The translations under genes were made by a program, and so were the position numbers. Below the pieces are notes generated by a model, which saw only the letters and a program-made list of their open reading frames with translations, searched no databases and was not told the origin of the DNA. Positions 45,843 to 54,788 of a DNA stretch of 64,000 bases are shown here, in pieces (the stretch's first letter is position 1; each line of letters starts with the position of its first letter). The DNA lies in NCBI RefSeq assembly GCF_000384215.1, contig NZ_KB913032.1, forward strand, positions 2,807,665 through 2,871,664, given 5' to 3'. Source of the DNA: Amycolatopsis alba DSM 44262. GTDB taxonomy: Bacteria > Actinomycetota > Actinomycetes > Mycobacteriales > Pseudonocardiaceae.

Positions 45843-46350
45843 CCGCTCCCCGTCGCCGGTGATAGTGCCACGTCACCGCGGCGAGCAGCGGTCCCCAGAG
45901 CAGCAGCGGCAGGTAGACGACGGCGATCAGCCAGTCCGCCCAGGGCTCGCCCGCCATGTCGGCGTTGAAAGTCGTGTAGACGAATAGGGCTGCGTAGATC
46001 GTCGTGGCCAGGACTCCGAGCGAGGAGACCATCACGACCTTGCGCGCGGTAACGGTTTTGCCGCCCACGAAAGGGATCCAGCGCGGCCAGGTCTCACCCC
46101 ACGACTGGACGAGGCCGAGGGCCAGGAAAGCGACGGCTTCGGAGAACACGGCGAGGAACACCAGGTAGAGCGATCCCCACCCTGGCGTTTTCATCGCGTC
46201 CATTTCGGACTGTGCCAGCCCGAACGGGATCCCGGCGGCGAGCCCGAGCCGCCAGACGCCGGACGGGATGTTCACCAGGGCGACGGTGTGGGCCGACCAC
46301 TTCGCCCACCTGGGCACTCCTGGCACGCTTCGGAACGCTGCGCTGTTCAT
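45829..46350 (-). CDS. Four-helix membrane protein of unknown function
   Basis: The 173-residue protein has four predicted helices (SAHTVALVNIPSGVWRLGLA, SLYLVFLAVFSEAVAFLALG, VVMVSSLGVLATTIYAALFV, WLIAVVYLPLLLWGPLLAAV) and a short basic tail HYHRRRG. Similar small proteins are annotated only as hypothetical. It is monocistronic, with an uncharacterised repeat upstream. Confidence 0.75.
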   Translation of the reverse strand: MNSAAFRSVPGVPRWAKWSAHTVALVNIPSGVWRLGLAAGIPFGLAQSEMDAMKTPGWGSLYLVFLAVFSEAVAFLALGLVQSWGETWPRWIPFVGGKTVTARKVVMVSSLGVLATTIYAALFVYTTFNADMAGEPWADWLIAVVYLPLLLWGPLLAAVTWHYHRRRGAATSI

Positions 46351-46423
46351 GCCTTGAAGCCTCGTCGGATGATCTTCGGAGCGGCTCCCTCTGGCGGTCC
46401 TTCATGCTCCCCCTCCAGAGGGG

Positions 46424-46640
46424 CTCGTGATCAGGCGAGATGGGCGATCACTCGTGATCAGACGGCGAACACACGTGATCAGAGACGTAACTCGCGTGAT
46501 CAGACGGCGATCACAGTGTTCGCCGTCTGATCACGCGAGATCCGTTCCTGATCACGCGAGTCACGCCTTCGCGCACTGCGGGCTCAGACATGGCGCAGCC
46601 TTTGCCCTACCCCTCAATAACCGTCCTTACCACCCACGAG
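46424..46640. repeat. Second TGATCA 21-bp phased repeat element
   Basis: TGATCA occurs at 46428, 46455, 46476, 46497, 46528 and 46549; the last five keep the 21/21/31/21 spacing of the 34250 element, and the inner 120 bases are nearly identical. The right edge (46619-46640) is the complement of CTCGTGGGTGGTAAGGACGG, related to the ends at 42487. The left edge is less conserved. It fills most of the 349-base gap at 46351-46699, where I see no gene. Confidence 0.7.
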
Positions 46641-46699
46641 TCCCCCATCGGGTTGGCGTTTCGGCGGACAGCGGGCCCCCGAGAAGCTAGCTTCACCCC

Positions 46700-47719
46700 G
46701 TGGCCACCCCGAACGACTATCGCGCCATCGCCCGCAAGACCGACCGTCCGATGTGGATCTGGGCGGGCTGCGCGCTGACCAGTGTCCTGCTGCTTTTCGG
46801 CGTGGTCATCTTCGTGGTGATCACCCTGCTGAACAGGGGCGACGACACCGGCGCGGAAGGCAAACTCCCCGACGTCTGGCCGGACAAAGCCGAGAACGCG
46901 CTCCGCCCGGTCCAGATGCCGACGGGTGAGATGGTGGCCGCGCTGACCGGCGAAACCGGCGCGCAGGTGCTGTGCCAGGCGATCCCGGAGCAACGCTGGG
47001 AGGAGATCCTCGGCGGCCGCACGCTCCGGGAGGCGGGCGGGGCCTGTCACGCGGTCACCGCGCAGCTCGACGTCAGCGCGCAGATGATCCCCGCGCTACC
47101 CGAGGACACGAGTCGCGGCCTGCCGACCAGGACCACCGTCGCGGGCAAGCTCGCGGTGATCGCCACCGACAAGGGCGGCACCAGCCTGAGCGTCGAGCTG
47201 GTCGAGGTCGCGCCGCACAACGGCGCCTCGCCGGTGCTCAACGTCGCCGTCCGCAGCAGGATCGTCACCCCGCCCGAGACCGACGGCAAGGCGAGGGCAC
47301 TCGCCGAGGCGTTGATCGCGGGCGCGATGCCGCCCGGTCCGTCGTTGCCGAAAATCGGCGAGGACGGCGAGATCGCGCCCCAGCAGGTCGAAGCCGGACC
47401 GCTCAAGGACAAGCCGCTGCCGGTGATGTCCTGGCTGTTGTGCGGGGAACTCGGCCGCGCGCTCGGCGTCCCCGCCGACAAGGCGAAACCGACCTTCTTC
47501 GCCTCGTGCGTACTGAACGGCGTGACCGCGGACTACAGCGAGCATTCCGCGGTCGTCGTCCCGAGCACGACCATCGCCGGGCTGCCTGCCCAGGTCGACG
47601 GGCGGGGCGTCATCGTGCAGCTCACCGACGATCCGGACGGGAAGACGCTGAAGTTCAAGGGCACCGGCGATCTCCAGGCACTCGCCGAGAAGATGGTGCC
47701 GCCGTTGCTCGGCCGCTAG
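46700..47719 (+). CDS. Membrane-anchored extracytoplasmic protein of unknown function
   Basis: The 339-residue protein has one N-terminal helix (IWAGCALTSVLLLFGVVIFVV, about 20-44) and a large external part. Two similar Cys-containing blocks can be seen: QVLCQAIPEQRWEEILGGR ... GGACHAV and SWLLCGELGRALGVPADKA ... FASCVLNG, loosely recalling DUF3558-like domains. GTG start. Its stop overlaps the convergent gene by four bases. No function can be assigned. Confidence 0.75.
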   Translation: MATPNDYRAIARKTDRPMWIWAGCALTSVLLLFGVVIFVVITLLNRGDDTGAEGKLPDVWPDKAENALRPVQMPTGEMVAALTGETGAQVLCQAIPEQRWEEILGGRTLREAGGACHAVTAQLDVSAQMIPALPEDTSRGLPTRTTVAGKLAVIATDKGGTSLSVELVEVAPHNGASPVLNVAVRSRIVTPPETDGKARALAEALIAGAMPPGPSLPKIGEDGEIAPQQVEAGPLKDKPLPVMSWLLCGELGRALGVPADKAKPTFFASCVLNGVTADYSEHSAVVVPSTTIAGLPAQVDGRGVIVQLTDDPDGKTLKFKGTGDLQALAEKMVPPLLGR

Positions 47720-48159
47720 GCGCGGTAGTTCGACAGGAGGTCACGGAGAAGGGTCTCGTACGCCTTCCGCTCGAAACGGGCGCCGGTGAAGTCGTCCTCC
47801 GAGACTTCCGAGTCCTCGAAAGGTTCGTAGTCCGTCTGCCAGCCGAAAGCCCGCCACTCGACCACGTCATCGCCGAAGACGACCTCGACGCTGTAGCTTC
47901 CGCAGCCGAGGTCACCGCACGCCGGGCAGACCAGCAACGCGACCCGTCCGTCGTCGAAATCGCCCGGCAGATCGCCGAGCAGGCGACAAAGCGTCTCGAC
48001 GGCGGTTTCGCGCCACCTGTCGTCGTCCAGGAACAACGGCGTCTGGTGCTGCGTGGGCTCCATGTCACGCAGCGCGACGCCGTCGATCGTCCAGTCCAGG
48101 AACCGGGCCTCGCCGTCGGTCCACCGGGTCACCGACGGTTCGACACCAAGTCTGTTCAC
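47716..48159 (-). CDS. Conserved hypothetical protein with CPACG motif
   Basis: The 147-residue cytoplasmic protein contains FLDWTIDGVALRDM, LLVCPACGDLGCGSYSVEVV and WRAFGWQTDYEPF; the three cysteines (CxxC...C) may bind zinc. The GTG at 48159 overlaps the stop of the MFS gene upstream (GTGA), so it is the last gene of a MarR-MFS operon. I do not recognise a named family. Confidence 0.75.
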   Translation of the reverse strand: MNRLGVEPSVTRWTDGEARFLDWTIDGVALRDMEPTQHQTPLFLDDDRWRETAVETLCRLLGDLPGDFDDGRVALLVCPACGDLGCGSYSVEVVFGDDVVEWRAFGWQTDYEPFEDSEVSEDDFTGARFERKAYETLLRDLLSNYRA

Positions 48160-49517
48160 ACTCGCTCCCTCTTCAGCACGCGCAGCCCGTTGCCGAACCG
48201 CCGCACCGGCAGGCTCACCCCGCCGCGCCGGATCAGCACCACGGCACACGCTATCGCGGCGATCGCCGAAATCGCGCCGCCGATGTAGAACGGCGAACGG
48301 CCACCGAAAGCGTCGGCCATCCAGCCGGTCATCGGTCCGCCGATGGGGTTCCCGCCGATCAGCACCAGCACGTACAGGCCCATCACGCGGCCGCGCATCT
48401 CCGGGCTGACCGCCGTCTGCACCAGCGCGTTCGCCGTGTTCAGGAACGTGATAGTGGCGAAGCCGAGCGGGATCAGCGCGAGGCCGAAGGTCAGGTACGT
48501 CGGCATGAACGCGGTGATCACCTCGAACGCGCCGAGCAGGAACGCCGAGATCAGCAGCAGCCGCACGCGAGGACCGCCGCGGGTGTTGCGGCGGGCCGAC
48601 ATCAGCGCACCGGTGAAGGTGCCGACGGCGACCAGCGTCGACAGCAGGCCGTAACCGTCGGCGTTGGTGTGGAAGACGTTCGCGGCGACGATCGGCAGCG
48701 AGGTGAAGTACGTGATGCCGAACGTGCTCACGAAGAACACCAGCACCATCACGGTCATCAGGTCACTGCGCCGCCGGACGTACCGCAGCCCTTCGACGAG
48801 CTGCCCCTTCTCGCGCGGGATCGCCGGGCCGCGGAACAGCTTGTCCGGGTTCATCATCACCAGCGCGGTGATGACGGCGCCCGTGCTCACCGCGTTCGCC
48901 ATGAACAGCCAGCCGGTGCCGACCCAGGTGATCGCGAAGCCGGCGATGGCCGGGCCGACGATGCGGGCCATGTTGAAGATCGAGGAGTTGAGCGCGACGG
49001 CGTTGGTGACCTTGTCCCTGCCGACCATCTCGGCGACGAACGACTGCCGCGCCGGCACCTCCAGCGAAGCCGTACAGCCCAGCGTGAAGCAGAGGAGATA
49101 GACGTGCCAGAGCGCCGCGATCCCGCTCAGGTCGAGCGCGCCGAGGACGATCGCCTGCGCCAGCACGACGATCTGGATGCCGATCAGCAGCCGACGCTTG
49201 TCGACCCGGTCGGCCAGCACCCCGGCCCACAGCGAGAGGAACAGCGTCGGCGCGAACTGGAGCGCGACCGCGATGCCGAGCGCGATCGGGTCGTTGCCGC
49301 TGAGCGTGAACACCAGCCAGTCCTGCGCGATGCGCTGCATCCAGGTGCCGATGTTCGAGATGACCTGGCCGGTGAAGAAGAGCCGGTAGTTACGGACCTT
49401 CAGCGAGGAGAACATGCTCCCGCGCGGCTTCTCCGGCGCGGGTGGTGGAGGTGGAGCGGGTTTCCGGGTAACGGTGGTCTTGGAAGGACACTGTGTTTCG
49501 TTACCCGTGGTCGTCAC
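48156..49517 (-). CDS. MFS exporter, EntS/MFS_3-like
   Basis: The 453-residue protein has a proline-rich cytoplasmic N-terminus (about 35 residues) then about twelve helices, starting FSSLKVRNYRLFFTGQVISN and with AGVLADRVDKRRLL as motif A. MFS_3 members export siderophores or drugs. GTG at 49517 lies five bases after the MarR stop. Control by the MarR repressor in the same operon is likely, suggesting inducible efflux. Confidence 0.85.
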   Translation of the reverse strand: MTTTGNETQCPSKTTVTRKPAPPPPPAPEKPRGSMFSSLKVRNYRLFFTGQVISNIGTWMQRIAQDWLVFTLSGNDPIALGIAVALQFAPTLFLSLWAGVLADRVDKRRLLIGIQIVVLAQAIVLGALDLSGIAALWHVYLLCFTLGCTASLEVPARQSFVAEMVGRDKVTNAVALNSSIFNMARIVGPAIAGFAITWVGTGWLFMANAVSTGAVITALVMMNPDKLFRGPAIPREKGQLVEGLRYVRRRSDLMTVMVLVFFVSTFGITYFTSLPIVAANVFHTNADGYGLLSTLVAVGTFTGALMSARRNTRGGPRVRLLLISAFLLGAFEVITAFMPTYLTFGLALIPLGFATITFLNTANALVQTAVSPEMRGRVMGLYVLVLIGGNPIGGPMTGWMADAFGGRSPFYIGGAISAIAAIACAVVLIRRGGVSLPVRRFGNGLRVLKRERV

Positions 49518-49522
49518 CGCTG

Positions 49523-49954
49523 TTAGTTCCCCGCCATCCTGTCGATGATCTCGGCGGCGCGAGAGAGCACTTCGCGTTCCTCCGCGCTCAACTCCGCCAA
49601 TTGCTTGTCCAGCCAGATCTCGCGCGCGGTGATCTGCTCGATCACGTAGGCCCGGCCGCGGCCGGACAATTCGACGATGGCCTGACGGCCGTCCGTCGGA
49701 TGCGGCCTGCGCTCGACGTAACCCATTTCCTCGAGCGCGGCGATCACCCTCGTCATCGAGGGCGGCTGGACGCCTTCCTTCGCGGCGAGCTGGCCAGGGG
49801 TCAGCGCACCGCATTTGTGCAGCGTCGACAGCGCGGACACCTGCGTCAGCGAGATACCGTCGCTGGCGCGCTGTGCCCTCAGCCGCCGGTTGAGCCGCAC
49901 CACCGCGAGACGCAGGCGGCTCGCCAATGAGCGCTCGTGCGTGTCTCCGGACAT
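49523..49954 (-). CDS. MarR-family transcriptional regulator
   Basis: The 143-residue winged-helix regulator contains LTQVSALSTLHKCGALTPGQ, the recognition helix region EGVQPPSMTRVIAALEEMGY and the wing VERRPHPTDGRQAIV. Start ATG at 49954; upstream GGTATGCTAACTATA could be a half operator with the -10. It heads an operon with the MFS exporter and the CPACG protein, probably repressing it until a ligand binds. Likely the Rv0880-type MarR. Confidence 0.9.
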   Translation of the reverse strand: MSGDTHERSLASRLRLAVVRLNRRLRAQRASDGISLTQVSALSTLHKCGALTPGQLAAKEGVQPPSMTRVIAALEEMGYVERRPHPTDGRQAIVELSGRGRAYVIEQITAREIWLDKQLAELSAEEREVLSRAAEIIDRMAGN

Positions 49955-50021
49955 ATAGTTAGCATACCTCACGATCGGATCATCGTCGGGTGAGATCACC
50001 CACGGGTGACATAACCGCTGG

Positions 50022-51479
50022 TCAGTTGAACGCGGCTTGGATCGGGCCGACCGCGAAATACGCCACGAACATGGCGGCGATGGCCCACATCAGCGGGTGG
50101 ATGCCCTTCGCCCGGCCGGAGACCGCGCGGAGTACGACGTAGCTGACGAAACCGGCGCCGATGCCGTTCGCGATCGAGTACGTGAACGGCATGACCACGA
50201 TGGTCAGGAACGCGGGCAGGGCGACGGTGAAGTCGGCGAAGTCGATCTCCTTGACCTGGCTCATCATCAGCGCGCCCACGACGACCAGGGCGGGAGCGGC
50301 CGCCTCGACCGGCACCACCTGGTAGAGCGGGGTCAGGAACATGGCCGCGATGAAGAGCACGCCGGTGACGACGTTCGCGAGCCCGGTCCTGGCGCCCTCG
50401 GCGATACCGGACGCGGACTCGACGAAGACGGTGTTCGAACTCGACGACGCGAAACCACCCGCGACCGCGGCGGTGCCGTCGACGAACAGCGCCTTGCCGA
50501 CGTTCGGAAGTTTGCCGTCCTCAGGAAGGAGCCCGCCCTCCTTCGCCAGCCCGGTCATCGAGCCCATGGTGTCGAAGAAGTCCGCCAGCACCAGGGTGAA
50601 CACCAGCAACACGACGGTGATGATCGGCAACCGCGTCCAGGCGCCGAAGGAGACCTCACCGACCAGCGACAGATCCGGCAGGCCGAGGACCTGATCCGGC
50701 AGCGCCGGGTAGCCGAGGTTCCAGCCCTGCGGGTTGACGCCCTTCGACGGGCCGACCTTGGTGATCGCCTCGACGACGATCGCCAGCACGGTCGAGGCGA
50801 GCACACCGATCAGGATCGCGCCCTTGACCCGCTTCGCCACCAGGATGCCGGTCACCAGCAGGCCGACGACGAACACCAGCGTCGGCCACGACGCGATCGA
50901 GCCGTTGATGCCGAGCCCGACCGGCACGGTGGTCTTCGCGGCGTCCGGGACACGGCGGACGAAGCCGGCGTCGACCAGGCCGATCAGGCAGATGAACAGG
51001 CCGATGCCGACGGCGATGGCCGATTTGAGCGGGGCGGGCACGGCGTTGAACACCGCCGTCCGGATCCCGGCGAACACCAGCAGCACGATGACCAGGCCCT
51101 CGATCACCACCAGGCCCATCGCCTCCGGCCAGGTCATCTGCGAGGCGAAAGTGACCGCGATCAGGCTGTTGATGCCGAGCCCGGTGGCGATGGCGAACGG
51201 ATAGTTCGCGACCAGCCCCATGATGATGGTCAGCACCCCGGCGACCAGCGCGGTCACCGCCGCGACCTGCGGGACGGGGAGGATGTTGCCGAGGACGTCC
51301 TTGTGCGCGCCCGCGTCGTCCGCGGCGAAGCTGCCGATGATCAACGGGTTGAGGACGACGATGTACGCCATCGTGAAGAAGGTGACGATCCCGCCGCGGA
51401 TCTCCCGCCCCGGTGTCGAGCCGCGCTCACTGATCTTGAAGAACCGGTCCAGTGTGGACCGGGTGCGCTGCTCCGCCAT
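50022..51479 (-). CDS. NCS2 purine permease, AzgA/GhxP type
   Basis: The 485-residue transporter has about twelve to fourteen helices and AzgA family marks: GGIVTFFTMAYIVVLNPLI near the start, FAIATGLGINSLIAVTFA, and VLADFFDTMGSMTGLA, with SSSSNTVFVESASGIAEGAR. It imports hypoxanthine, guanine or adenine with protons. The ATG at 51479 is preferred; it is divergent from the DUF2530 gene, with 42 bases between starts. Confidence 0.92.
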   Translation of the reverse strand: MAEQRTRSTLDRFFKISERGSTPGREIRGGIVTFFTMAYIVVLNPLIIGSFAADDAGAHKDVLGNILPVPQVAAVTALVAGVLTIIMGLVANYPFAIATGLGINSLIAVTFASQMTWPEAMGLVVIEGLVIVLLVFAGIRTAVFNAVPAPLKSAIAVGIGLFICLIGLVDAGFVRRVPDAAKTTVPVGLGINGSIASWPTLVFVVGLLVTGILVAKRVKGAILIGVLASTVLAIVVEAITKVGPSKGVNPQGWNLGYPALPDQVLGLPDLSLVGEVSFGAWTRLPIITVVLLVFTLVLADFFDTMGSMTGLAKEGGLLPEDGKLPNVGKALFVDGTAAVAGGFASSSSNTVFVESASGIAEGARTGLANVVTGVLFIAAMFLTPLYQVVPVEAAAPALVVVGALMMSQVKEIDFADFTVALPAFLTIVVMPFTYSIANGIGAGFVSYVVLRAVSGRAKGIHPLMWAIAAMFVAYFAVGPIQAAFN

Positions 51480-51521
51480 CACGTACCAACCCTTCGCCCG
51501 TTGCCGGGTACCCTTCCCCAC

Positions 51522-51788
51522 GTGGGCGAATCGATCAATTCCGGGGAAGTAAACGGTTCATTGCGGCCAACGCCGGAGCTGCCGAAGCGGCTGACCGACC
51601 TGACGCCGGTCGTGATCGTAGGGACAGCGCTCTGGGCGGTCGCGACCGTGGTCCTGTTCTTTGTGACCGACGGCATCTGGGTGCAGACGGCGCTCTCCGG
51701 CCTCGTGCTCGGCTTCATCGGCCTCGCGATCATCGCCTGGCAGCGCGCGGCGGCGCGGCGCGGCTCGAAGAGCGCCCAGCGGCTCTGA
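51522..51788 (+). CDS. DUF2530-like two-helix membrane protein
   Basis: The 88-residue protein has two helices (PVVIVGTALWAVATVVLFFV and ALSGLVLGFIGLAIIAWQ) and a basic tail RAAARRGSKSAQRL. It matches my memory of DUF2530, encoded next to an NCS2 permease and MarR in many actinobacteria. GTG start at 51522 with only a weak upstream site. The function is unknown; a palindromic repeat terminates it. Confidence 0.75.
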   Translation: MGESINSGEVNGSLRPTPELPKRLTDLTPVVIVGTALWAVATVVLFFVTDGIWVQTALSGLVLGFIGLAIIAWQRAAARRGSKSAQRL

Positions 51789-51843
51789 CCTTCTCGCGTG
51801 CCCTACGCAACACCTCCCACCGGTGGCCCCGTGGGCCGGCGGG

Positions 51844-51898
51844 TGTCGCGAAAGCCACTTTCGGGACGTCTGACGTCCCGAAAGTGGCTTTCGCGACA
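51844..51898. repeat. Palindromic repeat, GCGAAAGTGGCTTTCGC family, copy 5
   Basis: Perfect 27-bp arms (51844-51870 and 51872-51898), the longest copy, with a one-base centre so the inner pairs must open. It lies between convergent genes. Confidence 0.85.
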
Positions 51899-51977
51899 TC
51901 AGCAGCCGGAGCGCGGGTGAGTGCGGCAGCACGACACCTTTGCCTTACCTCTCAACGAGTTTTCGCGCCCAGCACCG

Positions 51978-54788
51978 CTAGTTCAGGAGCGCCGAGGGTG
52001 AGGGGTCTTCGAGCAGGGCCGTGAGGATGTGCCGGTCGGCCCAGCGGTCTGTCGCCCAGGCGAAGGCCCGGCCCAGACCTTCCGGGGTGTCTGCGGCGTG
52101 CAGCCTGCCGTCGGACCACCAGGCGACCTCACGCTCCGCGTCCTCGAAAGTCACCGACAGCGCCTCGTGCAGCAGCACTCCGCCGTCGGGCAGTTCGACG
52201 CCCAGCTGATCGGCGGCCATCCGCAGCGCGGACAGCTCCGTCCACGGCACGTACTCGCCGTCTTCGGTGACCTTGGCGTCGAGACCGCTCGCCACCGGCA
52301 GGTCCAGCAATTCCGCCAGCGCGACGGCGCCGCTCGCCGCGACGACCATCCGTTCCGGGGTCAGCACGGCGGCGAACCACGGCACGTCGAGCACGACGGC
52401 ATCGCGAGCGTCGACGGCCGAACCGTCCGCGGCCCGGACGCGATCCGGCGCCGGAACGTCCACTGTGTACTCGGCAAGCGCCGCGTGCACGCGGGACGCG
52501 AGGCCAGGGCTCACCTTGCGCTCGGGATCGCCCAGCCGTTCCAAGAGATCTTCGACGTCTTCGGCGTCCGTTCCCAGCTCGGTCCGCACCCCGGCGGCGA
52601 GCAGGATCTCCTTGCTCAGCCCCGAATCCGGGACGACGTCGTAGAGCCCGGCCAGCGTGGCCGCTTCCGGCATGCGCCAATCCAGCGGGACATGCCCGTC
52701 CAGCAACGCGTACCGCGCGAGCCACCAGCCGGTGTGCCCACCGGGTTCGGTGAGGGCCCGCCAGGTTTCGGGACGGGCCGCGAGCAGGCGCAGCGCTTCC
52801 GGCCAGGCGTCGTCACCGACGAGGTCGAGGTCTCGCACGGCGAGCACCCGCGACGGCGGCCGCTCCCGCGCGTCCCACCAGTCGTGCTCGTCGGGCAGGC
52901 CGTGCTCGGGCTCCAGCGGTTCGTCGTCGGTGATGACCGCGAAGGAATCGAGGACGCCGACCGCGACGAGCGTGGTGACCGGCCAGTCTTCGGCGAATTC
53001 CTCGTCCAGCACGGACAAGGCGCCGTCTTCCTCGAACACCTCGGGATCGAAGATGTCGCCCAGCGGCGACGTGGGCAGGACGAGTTCGTCCGCGCGCCGC
53101 CAGCCATCTTCGCCCGGCAGTGCCAGCGCACCCGCCCAGCCGGGGGCTTCGTCGCCGACCTCGGCGATCAGGCGGAGCACCGCGCCCGCGAGGGCCATAC
53201 CGTCCAAACCGGACCGGACGTCTTCGACACTGCGCTCGACAGCCGCGCTCAGCGCGTCGGCTTCGAGCAGGTCGCTCGCCTCGGCATGCTTGGCGCCCAA
53301 GCGTTCCAGCAGCGGATGCGCGGCGGCCGGATGTACGAGCCGCAGGCCGATGATGTCCACATCGGACAGTAGTTCGAGCAGTTCCGCCGAGCCGCCGACG
53401 AGCAACGCGTCGCGCACGCCGGGCAGGGTGCGGCCGTCCGACATCGGCACCGGCAAGGCGCCGAGGTCGTCCTTGGTGAGGTCGTGGGCTTCGAGCGCCG
53501 GGAGCAGCACGTCGTAGAGCGAGCGCCACCAGGAGGGCTCGCGCTGGGCGCCGGTCAGCAGCTCGATGGCCTCGGCAGGCGAGAGTGACTGTGCGCCCAC
53601 GGCGCGAAGGTCCACACCGGACAGTGAAATCAGCCCTGGCACGAGGTCGGCCAGCAGCGGCGAGAGACCCGGCACGTCGACCGACAGGACGCGCGCCCGG
53701 CGCCCCGGCACGTCGTCACCTTCTTGCGCGGGAAGCCAGGGAAGGTCGGCGAGGTTTTCGAGGATCGCTTCCCGCAGCGTTCCGTCCACAGTGGAACGCG
53801 GGAAGGTCGCGCCGGGCACGAGCGTCAGACGTTCCTTGGCAGGCAAGGAACAAACGAGGGCGACGTACTCGCGCGCGGCGTTCTTCAGGGCCGCCGTCAG
53901 GTCCGGACCCGGCAGCGCGCGACGGCGGGACGGCTCGATCGGCAGCGTCGCGATCAGCCTCGCGGGCAGGGAAAGCTCGTCGTCGGTGGGCGTCGGCGCG
54001 TGCAGGACGTCGTCCGTGAGCGGCCGCGGCGAACCGGACGCGTCCAGCGGGACCGCCCAGACGACGTCGCCGCGATGGACCTGCCAGTGCTCCGCGGAAC
54101 CGTCCGGCGACGAGAGCTCGACGACGCCGTCGCCGACGTCCGTACGACGCCAGGCACCGCCTTCGACCTCGATGCTCTCCAGCCAGGGCAGCGTGAGCAG
54201 AAGGTCGCCGATGTCGTTCTTCAGATCCGCCAGCAGTGCGGGGACGTCGACGCCCTCGCGCACCGGAAGCCGGACCTCGGTGGTGAAGCCTTCCGGCAAC
54301 GGGGGTTCGCCGTCCGAGACCGGCCACGGAAGCCGGAGCACGGGAACGTCGCCGGTGCGGCCGGATTCGGCTCGCGTGCGTTCCGCGGAGAACGCGACCC
54401 CGCCGGTCGCCGAGACGATCCGCGGTTCGGCGGAAACCGTGAGCACGGCGGCGAACCCGACGCCGAACCGGCCGACAGTCTCTTCGCCCTTGCCGGAAGC
54501 ACGAAGGGAGGCAAGGGATTCGACGCCGCGGGCGTCCAGGGGCGCGCCCGTGTTGGCGAACCTCAGCTCACCGTCCACAACGGACACCCGAAGTGTGCCG
54601 CGGGCACCGGCAGCCAGCGCGGCGTCGGCGGCGTTCTGCGCCAGTTCGACGAACAGCCGGTCCCGGTAGCCGCCGACGCGCAGGTCGTTCTCGGTGTTGG
54701 TGTCTTCGGTGAATCGCGTCGGCGAATCCGCCCACGCGCGCAGGACGGCGGCGCGTAACCGCTCCGTGCCGAACGGGTCAGTGCTCAC
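51978..54788 (-). CDS. Large GHKL ATPase (Hsp90/sacsin-like N-terminal domain)
   Basis: The 936-residue cytoplasmic protein begins with a GHKL ATPase domain: ELAQNAADAA (48-57) is the Hsp90-like N box and GRFGVGFAAV (106-115) the glycine lid. The remaining 700 residues have no recognisable domain but are rich in Leu/Asp/Glu with repeated ALLVGG- and WLPAQEGD-like pieces, as in sacsin-type proteins. The GTG start overlaps the end of the DUF3027 gene by 11 bases, so the two are translated together. It is likely a specialised chaperone; the partner is unknown. Confidence 0.8.
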   Translation of the reverse strand: MSTDPFGTERLRAAVLRAWADSPTRFTEDTNTENDLRVGGYRDRLFVELAQNAADAALAAGARGTLRVSVVDGELRFANTGAPLDARGVESLASLRASGKGEETVGRFGVGFAAVLTVSAEPRIVSATGGVAFSAERTRAESGRTGDVPVLRLPWPVSDGEPPLPEGFTTEVRLPVREGVDVPALLADLKNDIGDLLLTLPWLESIEVEGGAWRRTDVGDGVVELSSPDGSAEHWQVHRGDVVWAVPLDASGSPRPLTDDVLHAPTPTDDELSLPARLIATLPIEPSRRRALPGPDLTAALKNAAREYVALVCSLPAKERLTLVPGATFPRSTVDGTLREAILENLADLPWLPAQEGDDVPGRRARVLSVDVPGLSPLLADLVPGLISLSGVDLRAVGAQSLSPAEAIELLTGAQREPSWWRSLYDVLLPALEAHDLTKDDLGALPVPMSDGRTLPGVRDALLVGGSAELLELLSDVDIIGLRLVHPAAAHPLLERLGAKHAEASDLLEADALSAAVERSVEDVRSGLDGMALAGAVLRLIAEVGDEAPGWAGALALPGEDGWRRADELVLPTSPLGDIFDPEVFEEDGALSVLDEEFAEDWPVTTLVAVGVLDSFAVITDDEPLEPEHGLPDEHDWWDARERPPSRVLAVRDLDLVGDDAWPEALRLLAARPETWRALTEPGGHTGWWLARYALLDGHVPLDWRMPEAATLAGLYDVVPDSGLSKEILLAAGVRTELGTDAEDVEDLLERLGDPERKVSPGLASRVHAALAEYTVDVPAPDRVRAADGSAVDARDAVVLDVPWFAAVLTPERMVVAASGAVALAELLDLPVASGLDAKVTEDGEYVPWTELSALRMAADQLGVELPDGGVLLHEALSVTFEDAEREVAWWSDGRLHAADTPEGLGRAFAWATDRWADRHILTALLEDPSPSALLN

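Noticed and set aside
49955..49975. Full MarR operator or iron box before the marR gene
   Set aside because: Only one half-site (TTAGCATACC) is visible and the IdeR match is poor when aligned without a gap.
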